Of a DNA stretch of 64,000 bases, positions 35,619 to 47,436 are shown in pieces; positions within the stretch are counted from its first letter, which is position 1, and every line of letters begins with the position of its first letter. The notes below the pieces were generated by a model that ran no database searches, was not told where the DNA came from, and was given only the letters and a program-made list of their open reading frames with translations. The position numbers and the translations under genes were made by a program. Location: assembly GCA_940671915.1 (NCBI GenBank), contig CALNVZ010003434.1, forward strand, positions 28,936,704 through 29,000,703, written 5' to 3'. Source of the stretch: Paracentrotus lividus (Eukaryota; Echinodermata; Echinoidea; Camarodonta; Echinidae).

Positions 35619-36130
35619 TCGTTCACACGGCAAGCCTTAACTCCAAGTTAACTCCAAGTTGTCCTCGAGGACTATGTTCTCGAGGACAACTTGGAGTTAA
35701 CTTGGAGTTAAGGCCCGTGTGAACGAACTCGGTGTTTATGTTCTCGAGGACAAGTCGGGGTTTATGTTCTCGACAGATCTTAGGGTTAAGGCTCGAAACT
35801 CCAAGCGGTGGGTGGTCTCCGATCCCGCGTTTGACCGTGTGGACACGATTCTAACTTGGAGTTACTGTTCTCGAGGATAAGAGTGACCTCTTGTAACGGT
35901 TAAACTTCCGGTTCAGTCAAGGGACATAGCCGAATAGTACAGGGAAATAAATAGCGCACGCTACATACAACTTGTACTTCCGGTCATCGAGCCTTTCACT
36001 TATCCTCGAGGATAACTATCCCCGAGGATAAGCACTCCGTGTGAACGCAACTCGAGAACAAGCCGTCGGGGTTTAAATTCTTAAGGATACAGTCCTCGAA
36101 GACTAAAACCCCGATGGTCCCGTGTGAACA
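35619..36130. mobile_element. TA-flanked hairpin element, family I copy 1
   Basis: TCGTTCACACGG at the left and CCGTGTGAACA at the right, each beside TA. The first 105 bp form a near-perfect hairpin: 35621-35669 pairs with 35679-35724 around a 9 nt loop, built of AACTCCAAGTT units and CTCGAG. Further CTCGAGGA and ATCCTCGAG words fill the interior. A second copy lies at 62719-63226. Non-coding. Confidence 0.75.
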
Positions 36131-36220
36131 TATCAATTATGTTGCAGTATAAGGTTTGTTTATAGAGGTGTCTCTCACTCAGTATTTCCCCAGTTCATAT
36201 TATCATGTTTCTATTTTCAG

Positions 36221-36265
36221 ATGTCTACTTTGCCAGTATTTTCCAAGTTTAATGATGATTTAAAA
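36221..36265 (+). CDS. Candidate 45 nt exon, gene unknown
   Basis: The acceptor CATGTTTCTATTTTCAG precedes and the donor AAA/GTAATG follows. The only open frame reads MSTLPVFSKFNDDLK. It is very short and chance is a serious alternative; no family recognised. Confidence 0.2.
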
Positions 36266-36733
36266 GTAATGCTTTGGGTAACTGATTCATTCGAAATGTC
36301 TTTGGTAGAATTTGATACTGTCTTTTGTTCCTGAGAGAGTAACGCCCTTTCATTCTCTTTCTACTTGTTTGTCTGCTGGAGGTTTATGGTTTGTATTCTT
36401 TCTGTGTCATGTTTGGTCTCATTCCCTCCCTGGAAATTGGGAACCCTGTCTTGTTTCTTTTCTCTTTTCTCCCCCCCCCCCTCTCTCTCTCTCTCTCCCT
36501 CTTTCACTCTACCCTGTATTTCATCTGTCTGTCTTTTTCTCTTTCTCTGCGTTCAATTATTTTCTCTAACACTCTTACTTTCTTCCATGTTGATTTATCT
36601 CTGTTAATCTTCTTAAACACTTTCCAACTCATCCCTCATCTTTCTCCTCCCCCTTCTCTCTCTCTCTCTCTCTCTCTCTTTCTCCCACTCTCGTATCTTT
36701 CTCCCTCTGTCGTTCACTCCATCTCTCTCATTA

Positions 36734-37583
36734 GGTGGATTCACACCTGCCCGATCTGGAAAAGTTCTCGTAATCTCCGATCGGGTACTCTTACCCCGAT
36801 CACAAACTACGCGTAATTTTGCAAGTGTGAAACCAAACTACGCGTGATATTCCCGAAGATAAATTCCCGTAAATTAGTAGGTACTTCCTCGAAACTACGC
36901 GTAATTTCGCCAAGGTCGTGGGAACTTTTGTAGTGTGAACATAAATTACGGGAACTTTTTACTCACCCTTTCTTTTTCTTATGTATTTCTTTGTTTTTCC
37001 TTCTTTCCCCGCTTTTCTTATGTATTTCTTTGTTTTCCTTCTTTTTTCTCTTTCCTTATGTATTTCTTTGTTTTTCCTTCTTTCTTCTCTTTCCTTATGT
37101 TTTTCTTTGTTTTTCCTTGATCTTTCTCTTTCCTTATGTATTTCTTTGTTTTTCCTTCATTCTTCTCGTTCTTTATGTATTTCTTTGTTTTTTTCCTTCT
37201 TTCCCCGCTTTTCATGTGTATTTCTTTGTTTTTTCCTTCTTTCTTCTCTTTCCTTATGTATTTCTTTGTTTCCTTCTTTCTTCTCTTTCCTTATGTTTTT
37301 CTTTGTTTTTCCTTGTTTTTCTCTTTCCTTATGTATTTCTTTGTTTTTCCTTGTTCTTTCTCTTTCCTTATTTATTTCTTTGTTTTTCCTTCTTTCCCCG
37401 CTTTTTTATGTATTTCTTTGTTTTTCCTATTTCTTCCCTTGTTTATAACTTCGGGTATTTTCCCTGGAAAAAGACTGTTCGGGCAGGTGTGAACACAAAA
37501 CACAATTTACGGGTATTTTGGTGATTGAAACAGTTCTCGTAAATTACGAGAATTTTTCCTGATCGGGTAGGTGTGAATCCACC
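36734..37583. mobile_element. TIR element carrying a minisatellite
   Basis: GGTGGATTCACACCTGCCCG at the left and CGGGTAGGTGTGAATCCACC at the right are inverted repeats, flanked by TA (or ATT when one more base is included). Inner words AATTACGCGTAGTTT, its complement and GTGTGAAC recur. About 460 bp of the interior is a T-rich minisatellite (36975-37437). Non-autonomous. Confidence 0.7.
36975..37437. repeat. Minisatellite, 39 bp unit, about 12 copies
   Basis: Unit TATGTATTTCTTTGTTTTTC then CTTCTTTCTTCTCTTTCCT, with variants carrying CCCCGC in place of TTCTCT. Frames of up to 177 codons rich in Phe/Leu/Cys/Tyr run through it only because the unit lacks stops in some frames. Confidence 0.9.
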
Positions 37584-37630
37584 TATTGGAGATGAAAGGT
37601 TGGGCTGATAGGCAAGAGGAACAAGATGTC

Positions 37631-37633
37631 ACC

Positions 37634-37679
<46 letters not shown>
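37631..37679. repeat. C-run plus (CT)n microsatellite
   Basis: C-run followed by over 15 CT units; another (CT)n follows near 37795. Confidence 0.9.
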
Positions 37680-37680
<1 letters not shown>

Positions 37681-38057
37681 GCTTTCTCTGATCTTTCTCT
37701 GATATGGACATTTAATTGTTCATATATTTCTCTCTTTCCATCCCTTGCTCATGTTTTCTCTATCACTTCATATCCTCTCATTTTCCTTTCCATCTCTCTC
37801 TCTCTCTCTCTCTCTCTGTTTCTCTTTCTTTCTCTCTTGGGAGATGAAGAGTTGGGGTGATGAGCAAGAGGAAGGAACATGATTGTCATCACAGAAGGCA
37901 TATTGTTGAAGCCCTAATAATCACATCCTAATCATTCTCTTGTATGTCCTTAATATCTCATGACCTGATTGAAAATGAGTGAATGATGAATAAAGAAAAA
38001 GCTAGAAAATTCTGTTCAGAGCCTCAAGGGCATTAGATGTGAATGTCCTCTTTCCAG

Positions 38058-39176
38058 AAGCTTCTTGTCGAGGCCCTGTTGGCTGGTCGTCGTTTGCCGA
38101 ATGATGTCGCGGGAAGCAAGGAGAAAACCCGAACTCGCGAAACGAGCAGTGAAACAAGGCCTCTTGACTTCTGTGTTCAATTATATATTCATAAGATACG
38201 ACTTCCTAATAAATATGTATGCATGTCTGACCTCGTTCACGAATGTATTAGTAATTCGCCCAGGATTTTAGAATAGTCAACTATGTGGAGGGGATTCTAT
38301 CAACATTGCAGAAATAAGCTCGATTAAAATGCATTCATAATTCACTTTTTGACATAGCTGGTGTTAACTCCATAACAGATACGAATGTGATATCTGTACA
38401 ATTTCCCCAAAAAATTGAGTCGTGATAATCTAACGAATAAAAGGTGTGCAAAATAAGTTTCAACGCTCAACCACCGGGTATTAACACCCCCTGATCATGA
38501 ATAGACGCAACCGCCTGCCACAGACACTGCAGTGTACAGCATGCAGCTAAATGCAACCTGTACGACCGAACCCATCGTCACTGCCCGCCCGGAGACTCAG
38601 CGGGAGAGAAAGGCCTTGTCGGCCTGGTAGAATAGGTTCGCACGCCCGTCGAAACAGCAACTTCTAAAATCCTTGCTCACTGGAAGCAAATAAAAGATTA
38701 CAATTGACCATAACCTGTTGATAGATTTGCAAACAAAACGTATCATCTCATTGCAAATTTTATTGCATTAACCTACAAATAACTGAATTGGTCAATATTC
38801 AAGATTCATGAAGCCTTTTCAATGTTCTTAACACTTTTGTCATCTCTCATCGCGGAGAATCCATGGGCCGCCATTGAGACATCAGTCTCGCCCGCCCGCC
38901 TGGCCGCGTTTCGCCCGGCCTCATGAATATCCAACATTATGTCATTATAGCCCGCGCTCATTGGATGATTTTCACTGACCAATTTTGGGTCGGAATATTC
39001 GTCAAAACAATAAAAGACAAAAGAAAGTCGGTGAAATTCAGGTTAGGTGTCAAAAGGCCTTGTTTCGCTGCGCTCAACAAGCCCGACTCGCTTTGCGAGT
39101 TCGGGTTTTCGCCTCGCTTCGCTCGGCATCATTCGGCAAACGATGATAAAGCCAACAAGGCCTCGACAAAAGGCTA
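38058..39176. mobile_element. MULE-like non-autonomous element with 9 bp duplications
   Basis: TCTTTCCAG at 38049-38057 is repeated at 39177-39185. Long terminal inverted repeats of about 100 bp start AAGCTTCTTGTCGAGGCC and end GGCCTCGACAAAAGGCTAT. They continue through CGTTTGCCGAATGATG, AACCCGAACTCGC and GAAACAAGGCC. Long TIRs plus a 9 bp duplication are characteristic of Mutator-like elements. No transposase frame in the 1.1 kb. Confidence 0.75.
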
Positions 39177-41033
39177 TCTTTCCAGAGGAGGAGGGCACAC
39201 CCTATAAAAAATGATCATTTTTATTCAAAATGTTATAGGCTGTTGGAAAATTTGTTTTAATACTAGTAGTTACTAGTACTTGTTTTTTTTGTTTTTTTAG
39301 ATATGAAATCTGGATACCAGTTCTTAGCCTTAATCCTGGAAAGTTCATTCCGCTAAGCTTTAAAAATGAACTTATTAGAATTATTCACAATTAGTAACTT
39401 TGTGTAATTGTATTTCTATCAACATATATGTTAACTGTGTGTAAAATTATATAAGCTTGATAACCATAACTAAAGATATAAGACAACAAATCATATTGGT
39501 TTTCATTTTCCCTTTTTTCAGTGTAATGAGAGTGTCAATTTTGAAAATGTATGGTGAATATCTTTATTCATGTACTCATTCATCATTGTACCCCCTCCAG
39601 AATCATGTTATAGGAAATCATTCATATTCGCCAGTGGCATGTATCCAAACAATCTAGTGATCATATTCATGTATTCATTTTTTTGTCCATATTTCTTCAA
39701 TTAGATTTAAAAAGCAGTCATACCACTATCTAGAAATGAGAAGTATGCATCATATATCTTCAATAATTTTGAAGGGAACTTAATCATATTTATTGTGGTG
39801 GCTATTTTCTAGGAATTATCGTGACCATTTAATCCATTATACTGTTCATCATCCATCCTTTTTCAATCAATTTATCTTTTCAGAACAATAACGTTTTCTT
39901 GTGGTCAAATGTGTCATTTATGACAAATAAAAGTGTGACACTTTGAAAATGTATATCTATTCATTGTTGATCCTTTGTTTTGGATGAGGAAATCAATTAT
40001 TGCGTGGCCAATTTCTCTTAAAGTGATAAGTTTGACCTTATTTCTCATGACTTTTATTCATGTATCCCCCATTCATGTGACGAGTTTCCTCTCATGTCAG
40101 TAGCCATGCATTGACAGATTTTATTTTACATGTGGCCGCGTGTCATAAGGGTCGTTGCATGTCATAAGGGTCACCACATTTTGTGTTACATGCCAATTTT
40201 TACTATGCACAGTGGTGTTGTTGTTGTTATTTGTTTGTTTGTTTTTTGTTTTTTGCTTTAAGAACATTCACAGGGAGCTAGCACACTAACTGAGCTTCAA
40301 AATGATACCAAAGTTGTTATATAAACTTTCTTAACTTATGAAAACAATTTGCAAATTGGTGCTGAAAAAAATAGCAAAAAGTGTAGCAGCACTACCTTAT
40401 TATGTGGTGAGTTTATGACACACGACCACAGTTATTATGATTTGGCATTGTCCATGTTTCTCCAGGGAAAAGAAAATTCAATTTCTTAAAGTTTTTTAAA
40501 AGTCTTTTTTCATGAAGATTTATTTTCCATTACCAGAACTCCAGACTGATATGAAAATTAAAAGCTTCCCATAGTATGCTCCTTTTTAGAATGCCGTTCG
40601 TCTCTTTTAAATTTCAGAATAGACAAGAAAAGAGAGAAAATAAAAGTGCCAAGTGATTACTTGGCATAAGTCTTCAAATCTTTGGCAATGTACTCTCAGT
40701 CTGTTACCCAGAAACGGATCCAGGATATTCTTGATGATGTTCTACATGTATGTAGATTTCATTTCCATTTGGTAAGGGAGGAGGGGTTTGACAACAATAA
40801 TTTAGCTCCACTGCGGAAGCTGTCACATTGCATCCACGCTCTTACCCTTTGTTTTTTCTTTTTCTTCTCTGTATGCTCCTTCTAGTAGTGAATGCAGCCT
40901 TACATCACACAATTAAAAATATCGGCCCATTTCCAAACAAGATGGAGCAGCTATTGTCCCGAGACAATTGGGCCTGCACAATCTATTCAAATTGAGAATC
41001 CTGGATCCGGGCTGCCTTCCCCTTCCATATTTG

Positions 41034-41070
<37 letters not shown>

Positions 41071-42336
41071 TTATTGAAGATGGTGAACACAATAACACAG
41101 AAGACTTTTGCTTCAACCAATTTCATATTCTATCCATTTCAACCATGCCACTAGTAAAATGTCAATGACATAGCCTAATGTATGTGTCAAAGTTGACAGA
41201 GATGATCAGATCATATTACTTTTTCATCTATTTTTCTGTCAGTACATGTTTTTATCGGTGAAAAAAAGGCTAAATATGAATCAATCTGCCCCACCTTCTT
41301 TGGCAACCATCTCGTTTGTGTAGGCTTGTGTCTGTGATCCATCCTGTTCTACAGTTGCCAAATAGGCATCATTGTAATACAATCAGCCGATAATGGTTTG
41401 ATGCGTCTGTCAAAATGCATTTCAAATTGACACAGCATTGTGCAAAATATTGGCAAGATGTCAGATATGAATGGAATATAATAAAATATTACTTAAGGGA
41501 GTAAGAGGGTTCACATTAATCTGATTTAGTAATTTGACAGACCATGGCTATCAGATCTACCTATTGGACCAATTTACATCTGGAAAAAAAAATCCTCTTT
41601 TGAGTTCTCACTCAGCCATTGTGTAATGGATACTGCCAAAACTTACCTCAAAACTCCCTGATAATAATAAGATTGACTTTGTGAAATGAATTATTGAAAA
41701 AGTACTATACCTTTAAAAGAGATATTTTGGATAATTTACCCTTTTTCTTTCTTTCTTTTTTTTTTTTTTCTTTTTTTTTTAGGGGGGGGGGGGGGAATGA
41801 GGGTGAGGGTATTAATAAGATTTATGATTGACAATTCTTATCAATAAAACAATACAGAAAAACCCTTAAATAGTACTTTTATATATATATATATATATAG
41901 TTTTGAGTAGAATTTATCAAACGATGATTCCTGCAGATTAAGGAATGATTTATGGATCCCATGTCGATTATGGTCACCTTTCATACCTTTACATAATTCA
42001 CTGAGTCACACTTTAAGGTGATGGTTTTTGGAGAGAAGTGTGAGTAATACAGGCTCTCTCAATTTCCTTCCATTTTTGATAGTTTGATAGAGAAATACCT
42101 CCCCGTGTGTCACATTGTCCGGCAGGAGGAAGGAATTAAAATGTCCTGGGACGAGACTAGTTGTTTTCATTCACTATTCATATCCTTTGAATGGCGTTAG
42201 TGTTCATTGAGATGACGAAAGTATGCAAGACGAAAGGATGCATATGTCTGAGTAAATATCAAAAAGTATGCAAAATTTGACATTTTCATGTGTATGTCAT
42301 GTCTGTTTGATTTAGCCTGTAGGCTTGTTTCATTCT
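39177..42336. other. Mostly AT-rich DNA without a recognised gene
   Basis: Contains (CT)n near 41037, a T/G run near 41760, (AT)n near 41882 and several pyrimidine-AG acceptor-like sites (39300, 39525, 39894). None is followed by an exon that I can support. Confidence 0.4.
40706..41013. mobile_element. Diverged hAT-like element
   Basis: CAGAAACGGATCCAGGATAT at the left and ATCCTGGATCCGGGC at the right are inverted and contain the GGATCCAGGAT word of the CAGTGGCGGATCCAGGA family. No target-site duplication identified. Confidence 0.35.
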
Positions 42337-42340
42337 TTAA

Positions 42341-42931
42341 AGTCCCAGACCGGACCGACAAATGAAATAGCCAAAAACGAAAGCTAATATGCTATATAAA
42401 TACAACAATTCCAAATTAAGGCGTTTTATTGTCCATCTAGAAAGTATTTAATTAAAAAGATGACCGAACCTCAACCAGGCCACCCCTCCCGAATACTTGT
42501 AAAATTACCCCTAATTTAAAAGTGCGAGTGATGACGTCAAAAAATGTTAATGGAATGCTGCAGCAGTCCTGTGGCCAGGCATGATTGACTTTGCCCTTTC
42601 ATTTCATAACAATAGAATTCTAGCTCACAGGGCGTCTATTGTCCTGACATTGCAATACAAACGTGTTTTCTAAAGGCGAAACGCAATCATGCCAAGCCGC
42701 AGGACTGCTGTAGCATTCCATTAACATTTTTTGACGTCATCACTCGCACTTTTAAATTAGGGGTAATTTTACAAGTATTCGGGAGGGGTGGCCTGGTTGA
42801 GGTTCGGTCATCTTTTTTAATTAAATACTTTCTAGATGGACAATAAAAACGCCTTAATTTGGAATTGTTGTATTATATAGCATATTAGCTTTCGTTTTTG
42901 GCTATTTCATTTGTCGGTCCGGTCTAGGACT
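42341..42931. mobile_element. TTAA-flanked 590 bp long-hairpin element
   Basis: TTAA at 42337-42340 and 42932-42935. AGTCCCAGACCGGACCGACA at the left pairs with TGTCGGTCCGGTCTAGGACT at the right. The arms remain paired for about 250 bp each, through TAATTAGGGGTAATTTTAC-type words, TGACGTCA and GCATTCCATTAACATTTTTT, leaving a loop of about 90-100 nt (42590-42683). Transcription across it would give a very stable dsRNA stem. Non-coding. Confidence 0.8.
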
Positions 42932-43759
42932 TTAAGTGGCATGTTCACATTTGTGTAAAAATAATTGTACTTATTAAATATGCAATCGTAATAATTTTCT
43001 TTAATGCTCATGCTCATGCAAGATTTTAAAAATAATAACACTTATTGTACTTTGTCTGTATATTAAATTCCGGTGTTAAAGTTAACACTATAAGTGCTTT
43101 AGAAACACCAAAATGGATTTATGTAATAACTATTTATTCACATCAGTCAAGACTTTTTAAATTATTTTGAAAATTAAAAAAAAAATTAAAAAAATAAAAT
43201 CTTTTTTTTTTGGCACTTTTAATTTATGTGGCATGGAATTCCTGTTTAAGATATATACTCATGATCATCTTCATCATGTGTATTTTAATGACACATAATC
43301 AATTTTAGTGATGATAGAAACTTCAAGATAAACAATGCAATCCTCATCATAGCAATCTGGTACACAAAGATCTCTAATAATAAAATCAGACCCCCACAAT
43401 TTAAAAAAAATCAAATAAATGCATGCAGGCATTACACATTTCAATGTTTGACCCCATGTGACAAGAATTAAAGTAGAGATCTTGCTTCTCTCCAAAAATA
43501 TGACGCATTACTTTTGGCACTTTTTCCCCAGGTATATTTAGGAAATACACTCAGGAAAAAAAGTACAAAAAGGTTTGATGCTAATCTTACTTCTAAAACT
43601 TTCTAGATAATATATGCTTCTTTTTTAAAGGCTGTTTAAAGTAAATTTCTGATAAGCTTATCTCATTTTTTTCTTTTCTTTAAGCTTCCTTGAAGTTGTA
43701 TAAAAAAATCTGCATCCTTTTATTTCTTCTCTCTTTTTTTTCTTTTATTATTCAACTTC

Positions 43760-44270
43760 TTCACATTGGAATAGTTCCAAAACTTATTTCCCACTCCATG
43801 AGGCATATATATGCATTGTGTTATTTAGTAACTCTTTTTACATTATATAATGTAGAATTTGGTATTACTTGTGATGCGTATGCCCTTTGAGTAGCATTGG
43901 GCATATGTTTTGTGATTTAAACTCCTGCAAATTAGAATACTTCCAAAACTTATTTTCCACTGTATCAGGAACTTTTGTATGCCCTCTTTTTATTTAGTAT
44001 TTTATTAACTATTTTACATCATGATATAGAATTTGGTGTAAAGTCTCTGTGATGCGTATGCCCTTTGAGTAGCATTGGGCATATTGTAGCTTCAACTCCT
44101 GCAATTTAGAATACTTCCAAAACCTACTTATCTTTCCACTGCATCAGGCACATTTCTATGCACTCTTGTTATATAGTTACTCTTTATACATCATATAGAA
44201 TTTGGTGTAAAGTCTCTGTGATGCGTATGCCCTTTGAGTAGCATTTAGCATATGTTTTGTGGCTTCAGGC
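43760..44270. repeat. Triple tandem repeat, ~170 bp unit
   Basis: TTCCAAAACTTATTT, ATAGAATTTGGT and GATGCGTATGCCCTTTGAGT recur in order in units starting near 43765, 43930 and 44110. Confidence 0.8.
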
Positions 44271-44537
44271 CCACCAGACTGTTCTAATGCTCAATCGGAT
44301 GTGTCTTCCTGTTGGCATTTGTCATTACATTTTAGCCAGGCTTCACCTTTTTGAATTTTGACTTTCTTATCTTCAACAAAAGAAATATATTGATAATTTC
44401 TATTTAATTTTCTATTAACTACTAAACATTAAAAATTGATTCTATGTAACCTTTACCACTGTTGAGCCAGTATTATAGCAAGCATGAAATTCTTTAAACT
44501 GACTACTGGGATATATCAAATATGGAGAGCCTGAGAA

Positions 44538-44660
44538 CAGTGTTGGGGGCGCAGGGGATGCCCGCCCCCAATAATTTGAAATGTTAAAATCAGAAAATTT
44601 TCGGCGGTGCCCTCCATAACGGCTTGCTCCCCCCGATTTGCGATTCTGTAGCCGCCACTG
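44538..44660. mobile_element. Short hAT-type fragment
   Basis: CAGTGTTGGGGGCGCAGGGG at the left and GTAGCCGCCACTG at the right. The CAGTG/CACTG ends and G/C-rich body match the other hAT-type relics. Confidence 0.4.
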
Positions 44661-44899
44661 TTAGCATTTGTACCTTGGCTAAACAGAGAATATCAGGCTA
44701 ATTCTTTGAATTTTCCAGGTATTTTGTGTGAATATCCCACTTCATTTTGGACTTGTTTGCAGAACACTCAGCTATTTCTGGGTATTACTAAGCAGCTTCA
44801 TCAGTCTGAAGCTGCTGTGCAGTGCATGCTGCTTTATTTATTCATGTATTTATTTATTTATTGTGTCTTCTTTTAACAGGGTATCAAAGCCACTGTTGC

Positions 44900-46385
44900 A
44901 TGCCCAACATATCAAGCTTAAAGAAGGTTTTCAAAACTCATACATGTAATAAACACATACTGTAGCTCAAACTTATAAAACATTATATTAATGCTTTAGC
45001 TCAATACATCTATTCCCCTGATCCACCTTTAACTTTAAGCAGGGTATTTCTGAACTTGAGGCTGATAAAGCAGCACCTAATGTTAACGCTTAACTAATCA
45101 AATGAAGTCTGCTATCACAGGAAATATAGGAATAGAGACCGTACACATGAGGGAATTCATCATTTCACATGAAAGATAACATGAGTTGAGAAACAAAAGG
45201 GCAGTAGTTGATATCACTTCATATGGAGTTAAGTCCCTCTTGCTTGTAACAGACCTTTTTATAAAGTCAAATTACTTAAAAGTGATGACCTTTTCATGCA
45301 CCTTTAGTTATTTGTTTAATGGAGGATTCTATCAACGATAAAGAGCATGCAACAGCATAATAATATGCCAATGCAACTATTTCAAATATCTATTCGACTG
45401 TGATGTTTTGTTACATCATAAAAGCTTTTTGAGTATATACAAGCAATGTATAGAAGAAAAAAAAATAATAGATTTGCTATTTTTGTCGTAAAACAGGCAT
45501 GATATTTCCACAAATTGAATTTTATATCCTCACATGAGTATTTCTTCCATTTTAATATATTTTTGCCAAATTTATTAAAAATATTTAATTTCATTTAATT
45601 TCCCCATTGATATTTTGACTCCCATGACAGTTTGGGTGAACACAGATATATAAATTTGTAGTCAATTGTAAGTGAAAAAGAATTAAAGATCAAACAAGCA
45701 CAACAGAATAAGAATATAACTTGTATTTTTCCAGCTCACACTGGAATCATTACAATAGTTGCTGTCACCTATATTCCAATAGAATAATATCCTGTAAAAG
45801 TTAATCATAATTTTCATTCAGGCAGTTGTCAAATTTTGCAGCCAATTAATTTGGCTGATTCTCCCAATTGGCTTCACTGCCATTGAAGTGATGACACACA
45901 TAATATTAACCCAATTTAATTGTGTGTTTTTTTTTTGTTTGTTTGTTTTTTTTTTTGAGAATCATTCAGTCTCTATGTGAATTATCATCTCATTTTCTTG
46001 CCAAGTACTATAGTAAATGGTTATTCACAGAATGGGTGTGTCAATGTGTCACCAATTAGTATTGGTTTTCAGTGTTTACTACTGAAAACTAAGAACAATA
46101 CTTTCCAACAAAATACTGATTTTTAAAGGTCAAGTGTATGTGTTATCAAATGGATTTAGTTGAAAATATGGATTTCCGCGTCGAAATAGTGTTGTTTTAC
46201 TGCTTTTGAGATATTGAAATGTTCTCATGTAGGTTGGCAGCTCTGCTATGTGTATGAAAGCCCAGTTAATTTTGAGTTGGATTTGTGGTGGTTTAGTGAA
46301 TATCACATGTAGTAGAATTCAGATTCAAATCCCAGACACTGAAATAATTAACCGAATGCCCACCATTTTTGTTATAAAATGTTTT
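44900..46385. other. AT-rich DNA, no gene seen
   Basis: No supported exon or transposon ends. A T-run lies near 45927. Confidence 0.45.
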
Positions 46386-46561
46386 AACTTAATATGCTTT
46401 TCTCATTTTGTTCTCCCCTCTCTGTCTCTTTCTCATTCTCTCTCTCCAATATCCTTTTCCTTCTATTTTCTAATTTTCTTTCTCACTTCACTATTATTCT
46501 CTCTATTAATTTATCTCTCTGATCTATCAATCTGCTTTTCTTTTTCTTCTCTTCTCTACAG

Positions 46562-46605
46562 GTATGGAAACTATTTTCATGGTTTATCTTATGAATTCAA
46601 ACAAG
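46562..46605 (+). CDS. Candidate 44 nt exon, gene unknown
   Basis: A long pyrimidine tract ending CTTCTCTTCTCTACAG precedes and AACAAG/GTACAC follows. One frame reads YGNYFHGLSYEFKQ, another METIFMVYLMNSNK; both are open. The acceptor is strong. It could be a small exon of a plus-strand gene, but no family is recognised, and its phase does not join directly to the 36221 candidate. Confidence 0.25.
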
Positions 46606-47137
46606 GTACACATATTTGTTGTTTGTTGTTTGTTTGGTTTTTTTTTTTTTTGTGTGTGTATGAAACTGGTGTGAAATAATAATCGTGTCCATTGTAATTT
46701 GTCATATACAGTCAGAAGTGAAAAACTACTAGAACACAATTTTGTGAGAATAAGTGAGCATCATAAGCTTATATTTTAATGGAATATAGTAAATAGTGTG
46801 TGGAAAATATGTGCTGTGATTGGCTAGATTTGTATCACATGACATTCATCAATTTTGTTATATTGTACAATTTAACATTTTCAGATTTTTTTTTTTGCCT
46901 CCTTCACCAAAGATGGTGCCAGAGTCATGTATTATTTTTTTTCCAAAAAAAGATCAATTTTCATTAACAACTAATCTTTTTTTGAGATTTCATGAAATTT
47001 GTTATATTGATAAACTGTGGTTTGTTCATGGTTTTGCCGTATATGACGTTTTAACCTGCTGACTTTCCATTTGATTGTTGTAGAGTATAAGATTCATAGA
47101 AATAGAAAATGTACGCTTGCCCCATGAGTTAAATTTT

Positions 47138-47161
47138 CAGTAGCGTACTCAGGCAGAGGCA

Positions 47162-47195
<34 letters not shown>

Positions 47196-47307
47196 GCTCC
47201 CCCTCTTTTTTTTTTGACAATCAAACATTGAGCATAAATGTTAAAACAATTTTATCTTAGAAAATTTCCCGCTGCACCCCTATTTCCAAATCCTGGACCC
47301 GCTACCA
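47138..47307. mobile_element. hAT-like fragment with a long G-run
   Basis: CAGTAGCGTACTCAGGC at the left and TCCTGGACCCGCTACC at the right are imperfect inverted repeats. A run of about 29 G lies near the left end, and the right end resembles the CAGTGGCGGATCCAGGA family. Confidence 0.5.
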
Positions 47308-47436
47308 TATTTTATTTGTATGATACATTTCACATTCTTTGCACAATGCTTTTTAAAATACATTTGACACTCTCATGTGATCAATAGGCTCTTGAGCTAT
47401 TCCAAAAAGCAACTAAATTTATTGCAATATATTTTA

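Noticed and set aside
36312..36816. Frames of 80-141 codons rich in Ser/Leu/Pro
   Set aside because: Produced by C-run and (CT)n microsatellites, open in all three plus frames.
36935..37524. Overlapping Phe/Leu/Cys/Tyr-rich frames of 61-177 codons
   Set aside because: They are translations of a 39 bp T-rich minisatellite open in several frames at once; no membrane-protein family fits.
38043..38276. Short frames beginning MSSFQKLLVEALLAG
   Set aside because: They lie across the left end of the MULE-like TIR and have no domain; the signal is the inverted repeat, not coding.
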